The notes: generated by a model not told the origin, from the letters alone. A stretch of 64,000 nucleotides of DNA from JBKBUF01 sp046290815 (GCA_046290815.1 JBKBUF010000001.1:231832-295831), one strand, 5' to 3'; positions 8,403-17,101 are shown, numbered from the stretch's first letter. Made by a program: numbers and translations.

Positions 8403-9860
8403 ATGATTCAGGTAGAAGAGGTAAAAAAAGGTATCGAGCTTAAAGATTATAATCTGTATCCAACTCTTGCGCTTCCTTTAAGAGAATTACTTTCCGAAGC
8501 TTCTTTTCTCACGCCTAAATTAAGCACCAGAAAAATATGGATGGTAAATTCTACCTCAAGAGGTGGAGGAGTTGCTGAAATGATGCCGGCAATAGTTAAT
8601 TTCTTAAGGCAACTCAACATTGAATGTGATTGGGTCGTGGCAGGTAGTGACAATGCCAGCTTCTTTTCGTTTACCAAAAAAATACATAACCTGATTCATG
8701 GCGAAGGTAGTCCGGAAATTAATCGGGAGGAAAAAGAAGTGTATGAATCAGAGAATAAAAAAAACTCTTTACAGTTTTTACCATACCTTAAAGAGAATGA
8801 CATAGTCGTCATTCACGATCCTCAGCCTCTTCCGATGGCCAGATTTATTAAGGAAAAACTGAATGTAAAAATTATTTGGAGATGCCACATTGGCCTGGAC
8901 ACACATCTGGAACAAACAAAGTGTGCCTGGTCATTTTTACACCAATACACAAACTATATTGATAAATCTGTTTTTTCCGCTGCAGAATATATACCTGGTT
9001 ATCTTTCAGGCAGAGCATCAATAATGCATCCTACGATAGATCCATTAGATCATAAAAACAGAGATTTACCTATTCATAAAATAGTGGGCATTCTTTGTAA
9101 TTCGAACCTGGTTGAAGAATACCATCCTGTACTCACGCCTGCTTTTACAGAGACCGCCAAGCGTCTGCAACCGGATGGAAGCTTTCAATCACCGCTGATG
9201 CCTTCTGAATCCGGCTTGCTATATAACACCAATATAGTGCAGGTCTCGCGTTGGGATAAACTAAAAGGATTTGAAGAATTGATGGACGGCTTTATTCAGT
9301 TAAAAACCAATCAGGAAAAATATGCAGTAAATGAAAGAAATTTAAGACAGTTACAATTGATGGAACTTGTACTTGCCGGTCCTGACCCTGATTTTGTTGC
9401 CGATGACCCTGAGGGGAAGGAAATATTAAATCAACTAACTTCGAGATACATGAAACTCCACCCTGCCCTTCAAAAACAGATAGTACTTTTGAAATTGCCT
9501 ATGAGTTCGAGAAAACATAATGAACTCATTGTTAATTGCCTTCAAAGAGTGGCAAGTATTGTGATTCAAAATTCATTGAAAGAAGGGTTTGGATTGACAG
9601 TAACTGAAGCAATGTGGAAAACAAAACCTGTCATCGGTAGCAGTGCGGGTGGTATTAAGCTTCAGATAAGAGATGAAATGGATGGTTTGATTGTCCACGA
9701 CCCAAAGGATCCCATTGAAATAGCTATAACCTTAAATAAAGCCTTATCTCAACCCAAAGACAGAGAGGTATGGTCTTACAATGCTCAGAAAAGAGTAATA
9801 GAAAATTTTCTGATCTTTGTTCAGATCCGAAAATGGTTGCAGCTGTTTGCTGAAACCTGA
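8403..9860 (+). CDS. Trehalose synthase-like (TreT-type) GT4 glycosyltransferase
   Basis: A 485-residue GT-B glycosyltransferase. Start is the ATG at 8403, preferred over a TTG two codons earlier. The N-terminal Rossmann domain has the WMVNSTSRGGGVAEMMP loop and VVIHDPQPLP, followed by IIWRCHIGLD, all characteristic of the retaining trehalose glycosyltransferring synthase (TreT) group. The C-terminal domain has QVSRWDKLKGFEEL and the nucleotide-sugar binding EGFGLTVTEAMW...PVIGSSAGGI motif. TreT enzymes make trehalose reversibly from NDP-glucose and glucose in the cytoplasm, so a role in osmoprotection or storage is plausible. Other hexose acceptors cannot be excluded. It ends 1 nt before the convergent chitinase gene's stop. 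Confidence 0.75.
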   Translation: MIQVEEVKKGIELKDYNLYPTLALPLRELLSEASFLTPKLSTRKIWMVNSTSRGGGVAEMMPAIVNFLRQLNIECDWVVAGSDNASFFSFTKKIHNLIHGEGSPEINREEKEVYESENKKNSLQFLPYLKENDIVVIHDPQPLPMARFIKEKLNVKIIWRCHIGLDTHLEQTKCAWSFLHQYTNYIDKSVFSAAEYIPGYLSGRASIMHPTIDPLDHKNRDLPIHKIVGILCNSNLVEEYHPVLTPAFTETAKRLQPDGSFQSPLMPSESGLLYNTNIVQVSRWDKLKGFEELMDGFIQLKTNQEKYAVNERNLRQLQLMELVLAGPDPDFVADDPEGKEILNQLTSRYMKLHPALQKQIVLLKLPMSSRKHNELIVNCLQRVASIVIQNSLKEGFGLTVTEAMWKTKPVIGSSAGGIKLQIRDEMDGLIVHDPKDPIEIAITLNKALSQPKDREVWSYNAQKRVIENFLIFVQIRKWLQLFAET

Positions 9861-9861
9861 A

Positions 9862-11007
9862 TTACTTCAGATGCTCATAAAGTACCTTAAGCAATCCACC
9901 TTCATGCAGATCGTGGCTGTACTCCCAGAACATTACCCCTCCTAATCCTTTTTTCTTTACATAGTCTGCTTTAAATACAAAGGATTCCTCATCTGCATAT
10001 GAAATGAAAGTTCTTGACGCTGCATTCCACAGGTATGGCGCTCGGGCCTCTTCATCCCAATATCGGACATATCCATTCTTATTAATATAAGAAATTTTGA
10101 GGCTATCATATCCCAAACTTATATGTTCCCCTTCTGCTGACTGATAAAGCCCGTTATCCTCTGCTTTTACATGCTTCCAACCTCTTCCGTAAAATGGAAG
10201 TCCTAAAACGATTTTAGATGCCGGCACACCTGCTTCTATATGGCCGTTTACCGCATCCTCTGATGAATTTCTTAACTGCTTTCCCTTCCTGGATTGATAT
10301 AATGGAGAATGGTGGCCGGTTTCTTTGTCTAAACCATTATAAAGATCATAGGTCATTATATTGATAAAATCAAGATATTGATGAGCTTTGCCAAGTTCTG
10401 TATGCTTCATGTATTCTTTGTCCCCTCCTGTGGCTATTGTCAATAAATATTTATCATTTCCATTTCTTGCCGCAAGTCTTGATGCTTCATCAAGATTTTT
10501 TCTAAGCTGCTTTAATAGCAAGGTGAAATTCTCCTTATCCTCCATTCGGAAAATATTTCCTGCACCAGGCTGGCCAGGATATTCCCAGTCAAGATCTACG
10601 CCATCCAGCTCATACTTTTTAATGAAAGCTATTACACTTTTGTTGAATTTTTCTCTCGACTGTTCTGTCAAAGAAACATCAGAAAAATATTCAGCTCCCC
10701 AACCTCCAACCGATATCAGGACTTTCAAATCAGGATTTACTTTCTTTAAACTTACCAAATGTCTCAGGTTTGTGACATCAGAAGATTTAGGAGGATTCAA
10801 AACACCACTTTTGGAAATAGTGGCAAATGCATAGTTGATGTGAGTTAACTTATTCGCTTCAATTTTTAGTTCAGACCAATCTTTCCATCCTGCGACATAA
10901 GCTATAATCTTGTATTTTAAAGCTGATTGTCGTGCATGAAAGCAAAAAGAAAAAGAAAGAACTGCTATAAATACAATTACGGCCGGATAAATAAACTTCC
11001 TCATCAT
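9862..11007 (-). CDS. GH18 chitinase-like glycoside hydrolase
   Basis: A 381-residue secreted protein with a signal peptide (MMRKFIYPAVIVFIAVLSFSF). It shows the GH18 barrel landmarks in order: KIIAYVAGW, THINYAFA, KVLISVGGW, the catalytic DGVDLDWEYPG (DxxDxDxE, Glu the proton donor, about residue 145), NIMTYDL, LGLPFYGRGW and GGVMFWEYSHD. This is a full-length single catalytic domain with no chitin-binding module and no T9SS sorting domain visible. It probably cleaves chitin or peptidoglycan-type GlcNAc polymers outside the inner membrane. Together with the GH81 glucanase further on it fits fungal-wall degradation. The start has two adjacent ATGs; either is possible. Confidence 0.88.
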   Translation of the reverse strand: MMRKFIYPAVIVFIAVLSFSFCFHARQSALKYKIIAYVAGWKDWSELKIEANKLTHINYAFATISKSGVLNPPKSSDVTNLRHLVSLKKVNPDLKVLISVGGWGAEYFSDVSLTEQSREKFNKSVIAFIKKYELDGVDLDWEYPGQPGAGNIFRMEDKENFTLLLKQLRKNLDEASRLAARNGNDKYLLTIATGGDKEYMKHTELGKAHQYLDFINIMTYDLYNGLDKETGHHSPLYQSRKGKQLRNSSEDAVNGHIEAGVPASKIVLGLPFYGRGWKHVKAEDNGLYQSAEGEHISLGYDSLKISYINKNGYVRYWDEEARAPYLWNAASRTFISYADEESFVFKADYVKKKGLGGVMFWEYSHDLHEGGLLKVLYEHLK

Positions 11008-11025
11008 ATATTTCTTGATTTATTA

Positions 11026-11033
11026 CAAATTTA
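11026..11033 (-). promoter_or_regulatory. Candidate -7 element for the chitinase gene
   Basis: On the minus strand this reads TAAATTTG, an exact match to the Bacteroidota -7 consensus TAnnTTTG, 18 nt before the start codon. No TTTG box is seen 19-21 nt further upstream. Confidence 0.4.
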
Positions 11034-11140
11034 ACAAACCATGTTAGCTAATTAAAGTTAAACTTGCTTTAATATGCTGTACTATTCCCATCTTTTGTAT
11101 AACTCAAACCCTTTTAGTACAAATCCTATAAGTATGATAC

Positions 11141-11169
11141 AAAAAAACCCTTCCGAAATCGGAAGGGTT
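11141..11169 (-). terminator. Rho-independent terminator after asnA
   Basis: A perfect stem (AACCCTTCCG/CGGAAGGGTT, loop of 4) lies 27 nt beyond the asnA stop. On the minus strand it ends in a run of seven T (plus-strand A run at 11141-11147). Confidence 0.85.
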
Positions 11170-11196
11170 GAGCTGACCACTATTCAGGTAATGAAC

Positions 11197-12237
11197 CTAA
11201 ATTAAGACTATATTATTTTTCTTACAGGTATCAATCATATCATCAGGCCAGATGCTGGATTGAACTTCACCTATATGTGCTTTCCTTAGTAAGTACATAC
11301 AAAGTCTTGATTGTCCTATCCCACCACCTATGGTTTGTGGAAGTTTTCCATCCAGCAACAATTTATGCCAGTGGAGGTCCTTTCTGTCTTCACAATTTGA
11401 AAGTTTTAACTGCTTAAGCAGGGCTTCTTTATTTACTCTGATTCCCATTGAGGAAATTTCAAAAGATCTTTCCAATACAGGATTCCACACAACAATATCC
11501 CCGTTTAATCCTTTATAACCTTTTTCTGATTCTGTTGTCCAGTCATCATAATCCGGAGCTCTTCCGTCATGTTTTTCACCATTGGAAAGTACTCCACCGA
11601 TACCTATGATAAAGATAGCACCGAATTCTTTAGCGGCTTCATCCTCCCTTTCTTTTGGCGTAAGTTTTGGATATTTCGCTAACAGTTCTTCAGTATGAAT
11701 GAAAGTAATTTCTTCAGGTAATCCCGGCTCCAGTTCCGGATATTCTTCATGAATAAGGTATTCTGTTCTTTTGATGGAGTTGTAAATTTGCCTTACCATT
11801 TGCTTTAGAAATGCAATATTTCTTTCTTTCTCAGAGATAACTCTTTCCCAGTCCCACTGATCAACATAAAGCGAATGAATATTATCCAGTTCTTCATCAG
11901 GTCTGATGGCGTTCATATCGGTATATAAACCATATCCTTCTTTAATCTCAAGTTTACCAAGCATCATCCTTTTCCATTTTGCAAGAGAATGTACAATTTC
12001 TGCTCTGGTTTCATTCATGCATTTTATAGGAAAGCTTACTGGTCTTTCAATGCCATTAAGATCATCATTGATACCCGTGCCTTTCAAAACGAACAAAGGA
12101 GCAGTTACTCTTCTTAATTTCAATTCTGCTGATAGCTGATTTTCGAAATAATCTTTAACCAGTTTTATTGCTTTTTCAGTCCTGGTAAGATTCAATACCG
12201 GCTTATAGTTTTTGGGAATAAATAAATGTTGACTCAT
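11197..12237 (-). CDS. asnA: Aspartate--ammonia ligase (asparagine synthetase A)
   Basis: A 346-residue protein from the ATG at 12237, where the family sequence (MSQHLFIPKNYKPVLNL) begins; the longer frame to 12276 adds 13 residues that are not family-like. AsnA makes asparagine from aspartate, ammonia and ATP in the cytoplasm and is built like a class II aminoacyl-tRNA synthetase core. Visible landmarks are TGINDDLNGIERPVSF, the WKRMMLGK region, SLYVDQWDWE, and near the C-terminus GGGIGQSRLCMYLLRKAHIG followed by SIWPDDM. Length matches the family (about 330-350). It is a monocistronic gene with its own -7 element and terminator. Confidence 0.95.
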   Translation of the reverse strand: MSQHLFIPKNYKPVLNLTRTEKAIKLVKDYFENQLSAELKLRRVTAPLFVLKGTGINDDLNGIERPVSFPIKCMNETRAEIVHSLAKWKRMMLGKLEIKEGYGLYTDMNAIRPDEELDNIHSLYVDQWDWERVISEKERNIAFLKQMVRQIYNSIKRTEYLIHEEYPELEPGLPEEITFIHTEELLAKYPKLTPKEREDEAAKEFGAIFIIGIGGVLSNGEKHDGRAPDYDDWTTESEKGYKGLNGDIVVWNPVLERSFEISSMGIRVNKEALLKQLKLSNCEDRKDLHWHKLLLDGKLPQTIGGGIGQSRLCMYLLRKAHIGEVQSSIWPDDMIDTCKKNNIVLI

Positions 12238-12255
12238 TGATAAGATGATTTCCGG

Positions 12256-12263
12256 CAAAATTA
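12256..12263 (-). promoter_or_regulatory. Candidate -7 element for asnA
   Basis: Reads TAATTTTG on the minus strand, an exact TAnnTTTG match, 18 nt before the asnA ATG. No clear TTTG -33 box at the expected distance. Confidence 0.4.
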
Positions 12264-12360
12264 CCAAAAAAGGCATAAATAAAAATCAGTATTATTACTT
12301 ATTACGAGTATATGCAGAACAAATTTCCAGACTGGTTGTTGGACTATCAAAAATGTAATT

Positions 12361-13554
12361 ATGATAGAAAAACTAATAGATAAAATCGGGGGAAATTACT
12401 ATGGCAACCCTTCAAAAGTTAAAATCAGCAAGGAAGCTAAAGGGCTGATCGAAGAGGCTTTTAGTGATATAGAAGGAAATTTTTTTGATAACCATGTACA
12501 TATTATCGGGAAAGGAACTGGAAACACAGGATGCTGGGCGAACCCCGATATTTTTACGTGGAAACATCCGCAGGATTACCTGAAAATAATTATATATAAA
12601 AGCGGCTCAGGAATAACGGATATGGAAAAAGCCGACCAACAATATCTTGAAAGGCTGAAAACACTTGCTTCTTCATTTCCGGTTAATGGAAAATTTATGC
12701 TATTGGCATTGGACAAGGTATACGATAAAGAAGGAAATGAAAGGCTTTATGATACAAAGTTTTATATACCCAATGAATACATTATCAATATCTGCAGGCA
12801 ATATCCGGAGAAGTATATTCCGGCAATATCAGTACATCCATACAGAAAAGATGCTCTACAGGAGTTGGATAAATACGGCAGAATGGGAGTAAGAGTAGTA
12901 AAATGGATACCTAACACTATGGGAATGGACCCTTCCGATCCTTTATGTGATCCGTTTTATGAAAAAATGAAAGAACATGACATGGTTTTACTAGGTCATG
13001 CAGGAAAGGAAACTGCTATTGAAGTTACTAAATATAAGCTATTGGGAAATCCTCTTCATTATAGGAGACCTCTGGACAAAGGTGTAAAAGTAATTTTGGC
13101 GCATTGTGCTACATTAGGTACAGGTATCGATACGGAAGAGGGATTTAAGCCCGTCAAAAATTACAAACTCTTCTTTAGGCTGATGGAAGAAAAGAAATAT
13201 GAAGGTTTATTATTCGGTGACATTTCTGCTATTATACAAATCAACAGGATGGGCAAACCATTAAAGGCAGTGCTCCAAAAAGAAGAAATACACCATAGGT
13301 TAATTAATGGAAGTGATTATCCCCTACCTGCAATTAATGCTGTGGTCTCTACCAAAGCCATGCATACTCTCAATTACATTTCATCAAGAGAAGCGGAACT
13401 TCTGAATGAAATTTACAAAATGAATCCACTGCTTTTTGATTTTGTGTTAAAGAGAAATCTCAGAGATCCGGACACAGGCAGAGAAGCATTTCCGGCTTCT
13501 GTTTTTCAGGACAACCAAGTGCTGGGATTAACAAAAAAGCCGGTATTCGTTTAA
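12361..13554 (+). CDS. Amidohydrolase-family metal-dependent hydrolase
   Basis: A 397-residue protein starting with ATG at 12361. It has the TIM-barrel amidohydrolase layout: an HxH metal-binding start (DNHVHIIG, about residue 45), YIPAISVHPYRKDAL, GVRVVKWIPN (a Lys at the usual bridging position), LLGHAGKET and VILAHCATLG for further His ligands, and a terminal NGSDYPLP with the conserved Asp. It resembles the amidohydrolase_2 group, whose members include decarboxylases and lactone or amide hydrolases; the substrate cannot be read from sequence. It is followed after 53 nt by the DUF92 membrane protein gene, possibly co-transcribed. Confidence 0.75.
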   Translation: MIEKLIDKIGGNYYGNPSKVKISKEAKGLIEEAFSDIEGNFFDNHVHIIGKGTGNTGCWANPDIFTWKHPQDYLKIIIYKSGSGITDMEKADQQYLERLKTLASSFPVNGKFMLLALDKVYDKEGNERLYDTKFYIPNEYIINICRQYPEKYIPAISVHPYRKDALQELDKYGRMGVRVVKWIPNTMGMDPSDPLCDPFYEKMKEHDMVLLGHAGKETAIEVTKYKLLGNPLHYRRPLDKGVKVILAHCATLGTGIDTEEGFKPVKNYKLFFRLMEEKKYEGLLFGDISAIIQINRMGKPLKAVLQKEEIHHRLINGSDYPLPAINAVVSTKAMHTLNYISSREAELLNEIYKMNPLLFDFVLKRNLRDPDTGREAFPASVFQDNQVLGLTKKPVFV

Positions 13555-13607
13555 AATTTTTATCCGAAAGAAATGAGTAAATTGCCGTAGTCAAACTTAA
13601 CTGATTC

Positions 13608-14405
13608 ATGATAGATTATTTGTATGTGCAAATATCTGCACAATTGTTTAGCCTATTCACAGCAATTTATTCATACAGAAAAAAATCTGTTTCAGGATCA
13701 GGCCTTGGAGCTATGCTTATTGTCAGTTCGATTTTTATATGGCTTTGGCTTATTCCTCAGCTGGTGATTCTTTTCCTAATGTTTGCATCATCATCGCTTC
13801 TCACAATGTATAAGAAAGAGCATAAGCAGGAGATTAATGAGATAGTTGAGAAAAAGGGCCCACGTGATTATATACAGGCAATATGCAATCTTGGTGTTGC
13901 ATTCCTGCTCGGGTTAATATATTACTTGAATAATAGTGAAGCTATACTAGTTGCATTTTGCTCAGCAGTTGCCGCTGCAAACGGTGACTCCTGGGCTAGT
14001 GAAATCGGAGGATTAAGTAAAGAGAAGCCGGTTATGATTACTAATTTAAAACCTGTAGAAAAAGGAATTTCCGGAGGCATTACATTAATAGGAACCTTTG
14101 GAGGTGTCGCCGGAAGTTTATTTATCGCAGCTTTTTCAATTATGCTTTTACAAAATATCGCCTCCCTTCAAACCTTTCTGATAATAACCTTTGCTGGAGT
14201 AGTTGGCCTGTTGTTTGATTCATATATAGGCGCTTTATTCCAATCAGCTTTTAAAGACAGCGAAGGCAAAATAATAGAATATTCACCATGCAGAGAAAGA
14301 CCGGTTAAAGGCTTTGCCTGGATAAATAATGACATGGTAAACCTGCTTACAACCATATTTGCTGCTGCTGCAGGCTGGACAATTTATGCCTTATTCCTTG
14401 TTTAA
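13608..14405 (+). CDS. DUF92 family integral membrane protein
   Basis: A 265-residue membrane protein with about six hydrophobic segments. It carries the DUF92/TIGR00297 signature AAANGDSWASEIG (about residues 121-133), a PVEKGISGGITLIGTFGG loop, and a late GLLFDSYIGALFQ helix followed by C-R-E-R-P-V-K-G and NNDMVNLLTT. Plant and cyanobacterial relatives (VTE6) are phytyl-phosphate kinases that use CTP; in Bacteroidota the substrate is unknown, though an isoprenoid or lipid alcohol phosphate is a reasonable guess. The last 15 nt overlap the 3' end of the convergent YHS lipoprotein gene. Confidence 0.85.
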   Translation: MIDYLYVQISAQLFSLFTAIYSYRKKSVSGSGLGAMLIVSSIFIWLWLIPQLVILFLMFASSSLLTMYKKEHKQEINEIVEKKGPRDYIQAICNLGVAFLLGLIYYLNNSEAILVAFCSAVAAANGDSWASEIGGLSKEKPVMITNLKPVEKGISGGITLIGTFGGVAGSLFIAAFSIMLLQNIASLQTFLIITFAGVVGLLFDSYIGALFQSAFKDSEGKIIEYSPCRERPVKGFAWINNDMVNLLTTIFAAAAGWTIYALFLV

Positions 14406-14663
14406 ATACTTTTCGGTATTCTTCAAAAATTCCTCTTTACAACCAGTGTTACAAAAACCATAAAGTTTTCCATTTACTGTTGCCGTATCTGCAGCACCGT
14501 TTTTAATGGACATATTACAAACAGGATCAATATCTGAAGCGAAAATTTCAGAATTGTAGGAGATATTACTTCCTCCCATTTCCTGTTCTGCAGTCTGGTT
14601 GTTGTTTCCACCACAAGAAAAAAGTATAACTGCAGCAGAAAAAAGAATTGATAAATTTTTCAT
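14391..14663 (-). CDS. YHS-domain lipoprotein
   Basis: A 90-residue protein: lipoprotein signal with lipobox (MKNLSILFSAAVILFSC), a short polar linker, then a YHS domain from about residue 44 (IDPVCNMSIKNGAADTATVNGKLYGFCNTGCKEEF; described in pieces because of its length: DPVCNM, LYGFCNTGCKEEF). YHS domains are small metal-binding modules found in copper-handling ATPases and reductases, so this is probably a periplasmic or outer-membrane metal-binding lipoprotein. It stands alone; its 3' end overlaps the convergent DUF92 gene. Four TTAAG units lie just upstream. Confidence 0.85.
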   Translation of the reverse strand: MKNLSILFSAAVILFSCGGNNNQTAEQEMGGSNISYNSEIFASDIDPVCNMSIKNGAADTATVNGKLYGFCNTGCKEEFLKNTEKYLNKE

Positions 14664-14691
14664 ATATAAGATTATTAAAACTTGCTATATT

Positions 14692-14711
14692 TTAAGTTAA
14701 GTTAAGTTAAG
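14692..14711. repeat. Short tandem repeat (TTAAG)x4
   Basis: Four perfect copies of TTAAG lie between the HAD hydrolase stop and the YHS lipoprotein start, in the promoter region of the latter. Such a tract could vary in length by slippage. Confidence 0.7.
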
Positions 14712-14718
14712 ACCCCCG

Positions 14719-15555
14719 TTAATAAGTAAGGCTTTTGAGTTTAATTCTGTTGGCAATACTATCAATAGCCATTAGTAATGAATTAGACAAGTCAGATTTC
14801 TCAGAAAAGTTAGCAGAATACAAACTTGTCACCCTTCCCTCCTCAATAAACCCCCATGCTCTGCCCCACTTGTCCCTGTTTTCATTGTCATATACACCAA
14901 AGGCATAACCGCCACCTTTTTTTATCAGAGAGAAACAAGGTATATCGGTATATCCATCTCCGACAAAAATCATATGGTCAGTTGGAACTTTCAATTTTGA
15001 AATGTCAACCTTTTTATTCACATCAAACGGTTTACCCCTGAATTTAGGTCCGGTAAGTCCTTTAGCTATATGGAAAAGGTAACGAGTCTTATCGGTAAAG
15101 CTGACTATTTTTTTAGGAAATTTAATCTTATCGTTTTGATCATATGAGAAATCAGAAGCCCAGATATCTTTAAAGTTTTTAGATATGGCTGTATTGCGAA
15201 GTATATCTCCTATACCACTGCTGATAAGATAAAATTCAATATCAGTGTCACTGTAGATTTGTCTCACATGGTCTTCCAGTCTCTTGAACATTCCGGCGAC
15301 ACCTTTGTGGAAGGAAATTTTCGAACCGAAAGATTCTAATTCAGCTCTGGTAATGGGAGGAATTTTTCCGGAGTTGGACTCCTCAATCATCATATACAAA
15401 TAGGCTGGTATAGGATCCCAATCATCATCCAATAGGGGCTGGACCTTTTTTTTCCAAAACTCCGGTACATTAACCCCCATATGCTCAAGGAAGCTGGAGG
15501 TACTATCCGGAGCAAGAGTGTCATCAAAATCAAAGATTACCGCTATCCGGTTCAT
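14719..15555 (-). CDS. HAD-superfamily hydrolase (phosphatase-like)
   Basis: A 278-residue cytoplasmic protein. Motif I is VIFDFDDTLAPDS (nucleophile Asp and acid/base Asp near residues 9-11), motif II is LISSGIGD, a Lys (KFPKKIVSF region) could serve as motif III, and motif IV is MIFVGDGYTDIPCFS. The alpha-helical cap lies between motifs I and II. This layout fits phosphatases of the phosphoserine phosphatase/MtnX-like group. The substrate is not identifiable. It is transcribed divergently from the plus-strand response regulator. Confidence 0.8.
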   Translation of the reverse strand: MNRIAVIFDFDDTLAPDSTSSFLEHMGVNVPEFWKKKVQPLLDDDWDPIPAYLYMMIEESNSGKIPPITRAELESFGSKISFHKGVAGMFKRLEDHVRQIYSDTDIEFYLISSGIGDILRNTAISKNFKDIWASDFSYDQNDKIKFPKKIVSFTDKTRYLFHIAKGLTGPKFRGKPFDVNKKVDISKLKVPTDHMIFVGDGYTDIPCFSLIKKGGGYAFGVYDNENRDKWGRAWGFIEEGRVTSLYSANFSEKSDLSNSLLMAIDSIANRIKLKSLTY

Positions 15556-15577
15556 TTATATAATGTTTTGCATCCAA

Positions 15578-15585
15578 CAAAGATA
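15578..15585 (-). promoter_or_regulatory. Candidate -7 element for the HAD hydrolase gene
   Basis: Reads TATCTTTG on the minus strand, an exact TAnnTTTG match, 22 nt before the ATG. No TTTG at the usual -33 spacing. Confidence 0.4.
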
Positions 15586-15737
15586 AAAATATAGGAGACT
15601 TGATTTCAGAATAAATAAATATAATTTAATTAAGATTACATTTGCACCAAAAATTTTATTTTTGTTAACTTTTCATAGGAGTGCTTCTGTTTTACAAATA
15701 TTTCCGTAACTTGAAAGATATTAAGCCTTAAATAGCC

Positions 15738-16181
15738 ATGGAAAAATTAAAATGTGTATTACTGATTGATGACGATGGCATTACAAATTTTCTCAATCAG
15801 AGATTACTAAAAAAGCTTTCCATATCTGAACAGGTTCATACCAGCGTGAACGGAAAAGAAGGCTTAAAATTTATTGAAAATTATGCTGCATCTAACGGGA
15901 ATTATGCTCCTGATGTAATCCTCCTTGACCTTAACATGCCCGTGTTCGATGGCTTCGAATTTCTGGAAGCCTTCAGGAAAACCGGTTACGAAAACAAAGC
16001 AGAAGCAAGGATAATTATTCTGACTACTTCTACCCATCAAAAAGACATCAACAAAATAGTTGATGATAAGAATGTCGGATATATCAATAAACCGTTAACT
16101 GAGGAAAAGCTTTTAGCTGCTCTTTCAAAAGGAAACAATGTTGTGGAGGAAAATAATACCAGTCTGGAGGAAAAAAAATAA
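15738..16181 (+). CDS. Single-domain response regulator (CheY-like)
   Basis: A 147-residue receiver domain with no output domain. The acidic pocket is IDDD (about residues 10-13), the phospho-acceptor is the first Asp of LLDLNMPVFDG (about residue 63), the conserved Thr/Ser lies in IILTTST, and the Lys is in NKPLT. A short Glu/Asn-rich tail follows. It probably passes phosphate from a hybrid or PAS sensor kinase to another protein. It faces a paralogue across a 15-nt gap. Possible TAnnTTTG elements at 15637-15644 and 15657-15664 are 73-93 nt upstream. Confidence 0.88.
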   Translation: MEKLKCVLLIDDDGITNFLNQRLLKKLSISEQVHTSVNGKEGLKFIENYAASNGNYAPDVILLDLNMPVFDGFEFLEAFRKTGYENKAEARIIILTTSTHQKDINKIVDDKNVGYINKPLTEEKLLAALSKGNNVVEENNTSLEEKK

Positions 16182-16196
16182 TATCAGGAGTAGATT

Positions 16197-16604
16197 TTAA
16201 ACAGCTACCTTGGCATTTTCAACCAGCTTTAGTAATTTTTCTTCTGTCAGAGGTTTATTCATGTACATATACACTCCCTGTTTCTTTACTTTTTCAAGAT
16301 CTGAAGCATTGCTGGAAGTTGTAAGCACTACCACTTTAACAGATTCTTTATCTATTTGAAGCTTATTAAAATATTTTAAAAATTCAATACCGTCCATAAC
16401 AGGCATATTGATATCCAAAAGTATCAATTCAGGGCAACAACCATTTTCCACTTCGCATTTCTCTTTTACAAAATTTAATCCTTCTTCCCCATTCATCGCC
16501 ACTTTCACTTCTTTGGATAAATTTAATTTGTTGATCAGGCGAAGGTTTATAAAGTTGTTAATGGAATCGTCATCTACCAATAAAATGCAATTCAAGTCCT
16601 TCAT
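16197..16604 (-). CDS. Single-domain response regulator, paralogue of its convergent neighbour
   Basis: A 135-residue CheY-like receiver domain with no output domain. It has VDDD near the N-terminus, the phospho-acceptor Asp in LLDINMPVMDG, VVLTTSS and the Lys in NKPLTEEKLL. The N-terminal half (C-(I/V)-LL-(V/I)-DDD-x-I-x-NF-(L/I)-N-x-RL) and the PLTEEKLL end are shared with the plus-strand regulator at 15738-16181, so the two are duplicates arranged tail to tail. Partner kinase unknown. Confidence 0.88.
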   Translation of the reverse strand: MKDLNCILLVDDDSINNFINLRLINKLNLSKEVKVAMNGEEGLNFVKEKCEVENGCCPELILLDINMPVMDGIEFLKYFNKLQIDKESVKVVVLTTSSNASDLEKVKKQGVYMYMNKPLTEEKLLKLVENAKVAV

Positions 16605-16706
16605 TTATAAACTTTTAAAAATTATAAACTTATATATTAACGGGAACTGTGGATAAATTGTTTAAAACAGGATTACTGAAAAATTGACTTTCCGGAAAAT
16701 ATAGAT

Positions 16707-16734
16707 ACAAAAAAAGCCTCTTAAAGAGGCTTTT
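16707..16734 (-). terminator. Terminator of the infC-rpmI-rplT unit
   Basis: Stem AAAAGCCTC/GAGGCTTTT (loop of about 5) 23 nt beyond the rplT stop, followed on the minus strand by a run of T (plus-strand A run 16709-16715). Confidence 0.85.
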
Positions 16735-16756
16735 AACTATTAAAAATACTTTGTAA

Positions 16757-17101
16757 TTATTTTACTTTTGCAAGAACTGCTTCAAAAGCTGCAGGGTCGT
16801 TTAGAGCAAGATCTGCTAACACTTTCCTGTTTATATTGATATCGGATTTACTGAGTTTACCCATAAATTGAGAGTAAGAAAGCCCATGCTCTCTGGCAGC
16901 TGCGTTAATTCTGGTGATCCAAAGACTTCTGAATTGTCTTTTCTTCTGTTTTCTGCCACTGTAGGCATAAACTAATCCTTTTTCCACTGCGTTTTTGGCA
17001 ACGGTATGGACATTTTTTCTTCTTCCGAAGTACCCTTTAGCCTGTTTTAATACTTTTTTTCTTCTTGCTCTCGATGCTACCGAAGGAACTGATCTTGGCA
17101 T
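16757..17101 (-). CDS. rplT: 50S ribosomal protein L20
   Basis: A 114-residue basic protein, full length for L20. It begins MPRSVPSVASRARRKKVLKQ and contains the GYFGRRKN, GRKQKKRQFRSLWITRI and NRKVLADLA signatures. L20 binds 23S rRNA early in large-subunit assembly. It is the last gene of the conserved infC-rpmI-rplT cluster, 99 nt after rpmI, and ends at a strong terminator. Confidence 0.98.
   Translation of the reverse strand: MPRSVPSVASRARRKKVLKQAKGYFGRRKNVHTVAKNAVEKGLVYAYSGRKQKKRQFRSLWITRINAAAREHGLSYSQFMGKLSKSDININRKVLADLALNDPAAFEAVLAKVK

Noticed and set aside
12238..12276. A 13-residue N-terminal extension of AsnA
   Set aside because: The family sequence starts at the ATG at 12237 and the extension covers the candidate -7 element.
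15637..15664. Two TAnnTTTG matches upstream of the plus-strand response regulator as promoters
   Set aside because: They lie in very AT-rich DNA, have no TTTG box at the right spacing and are 73-93 nt from the start, so I mention them but do not call them.
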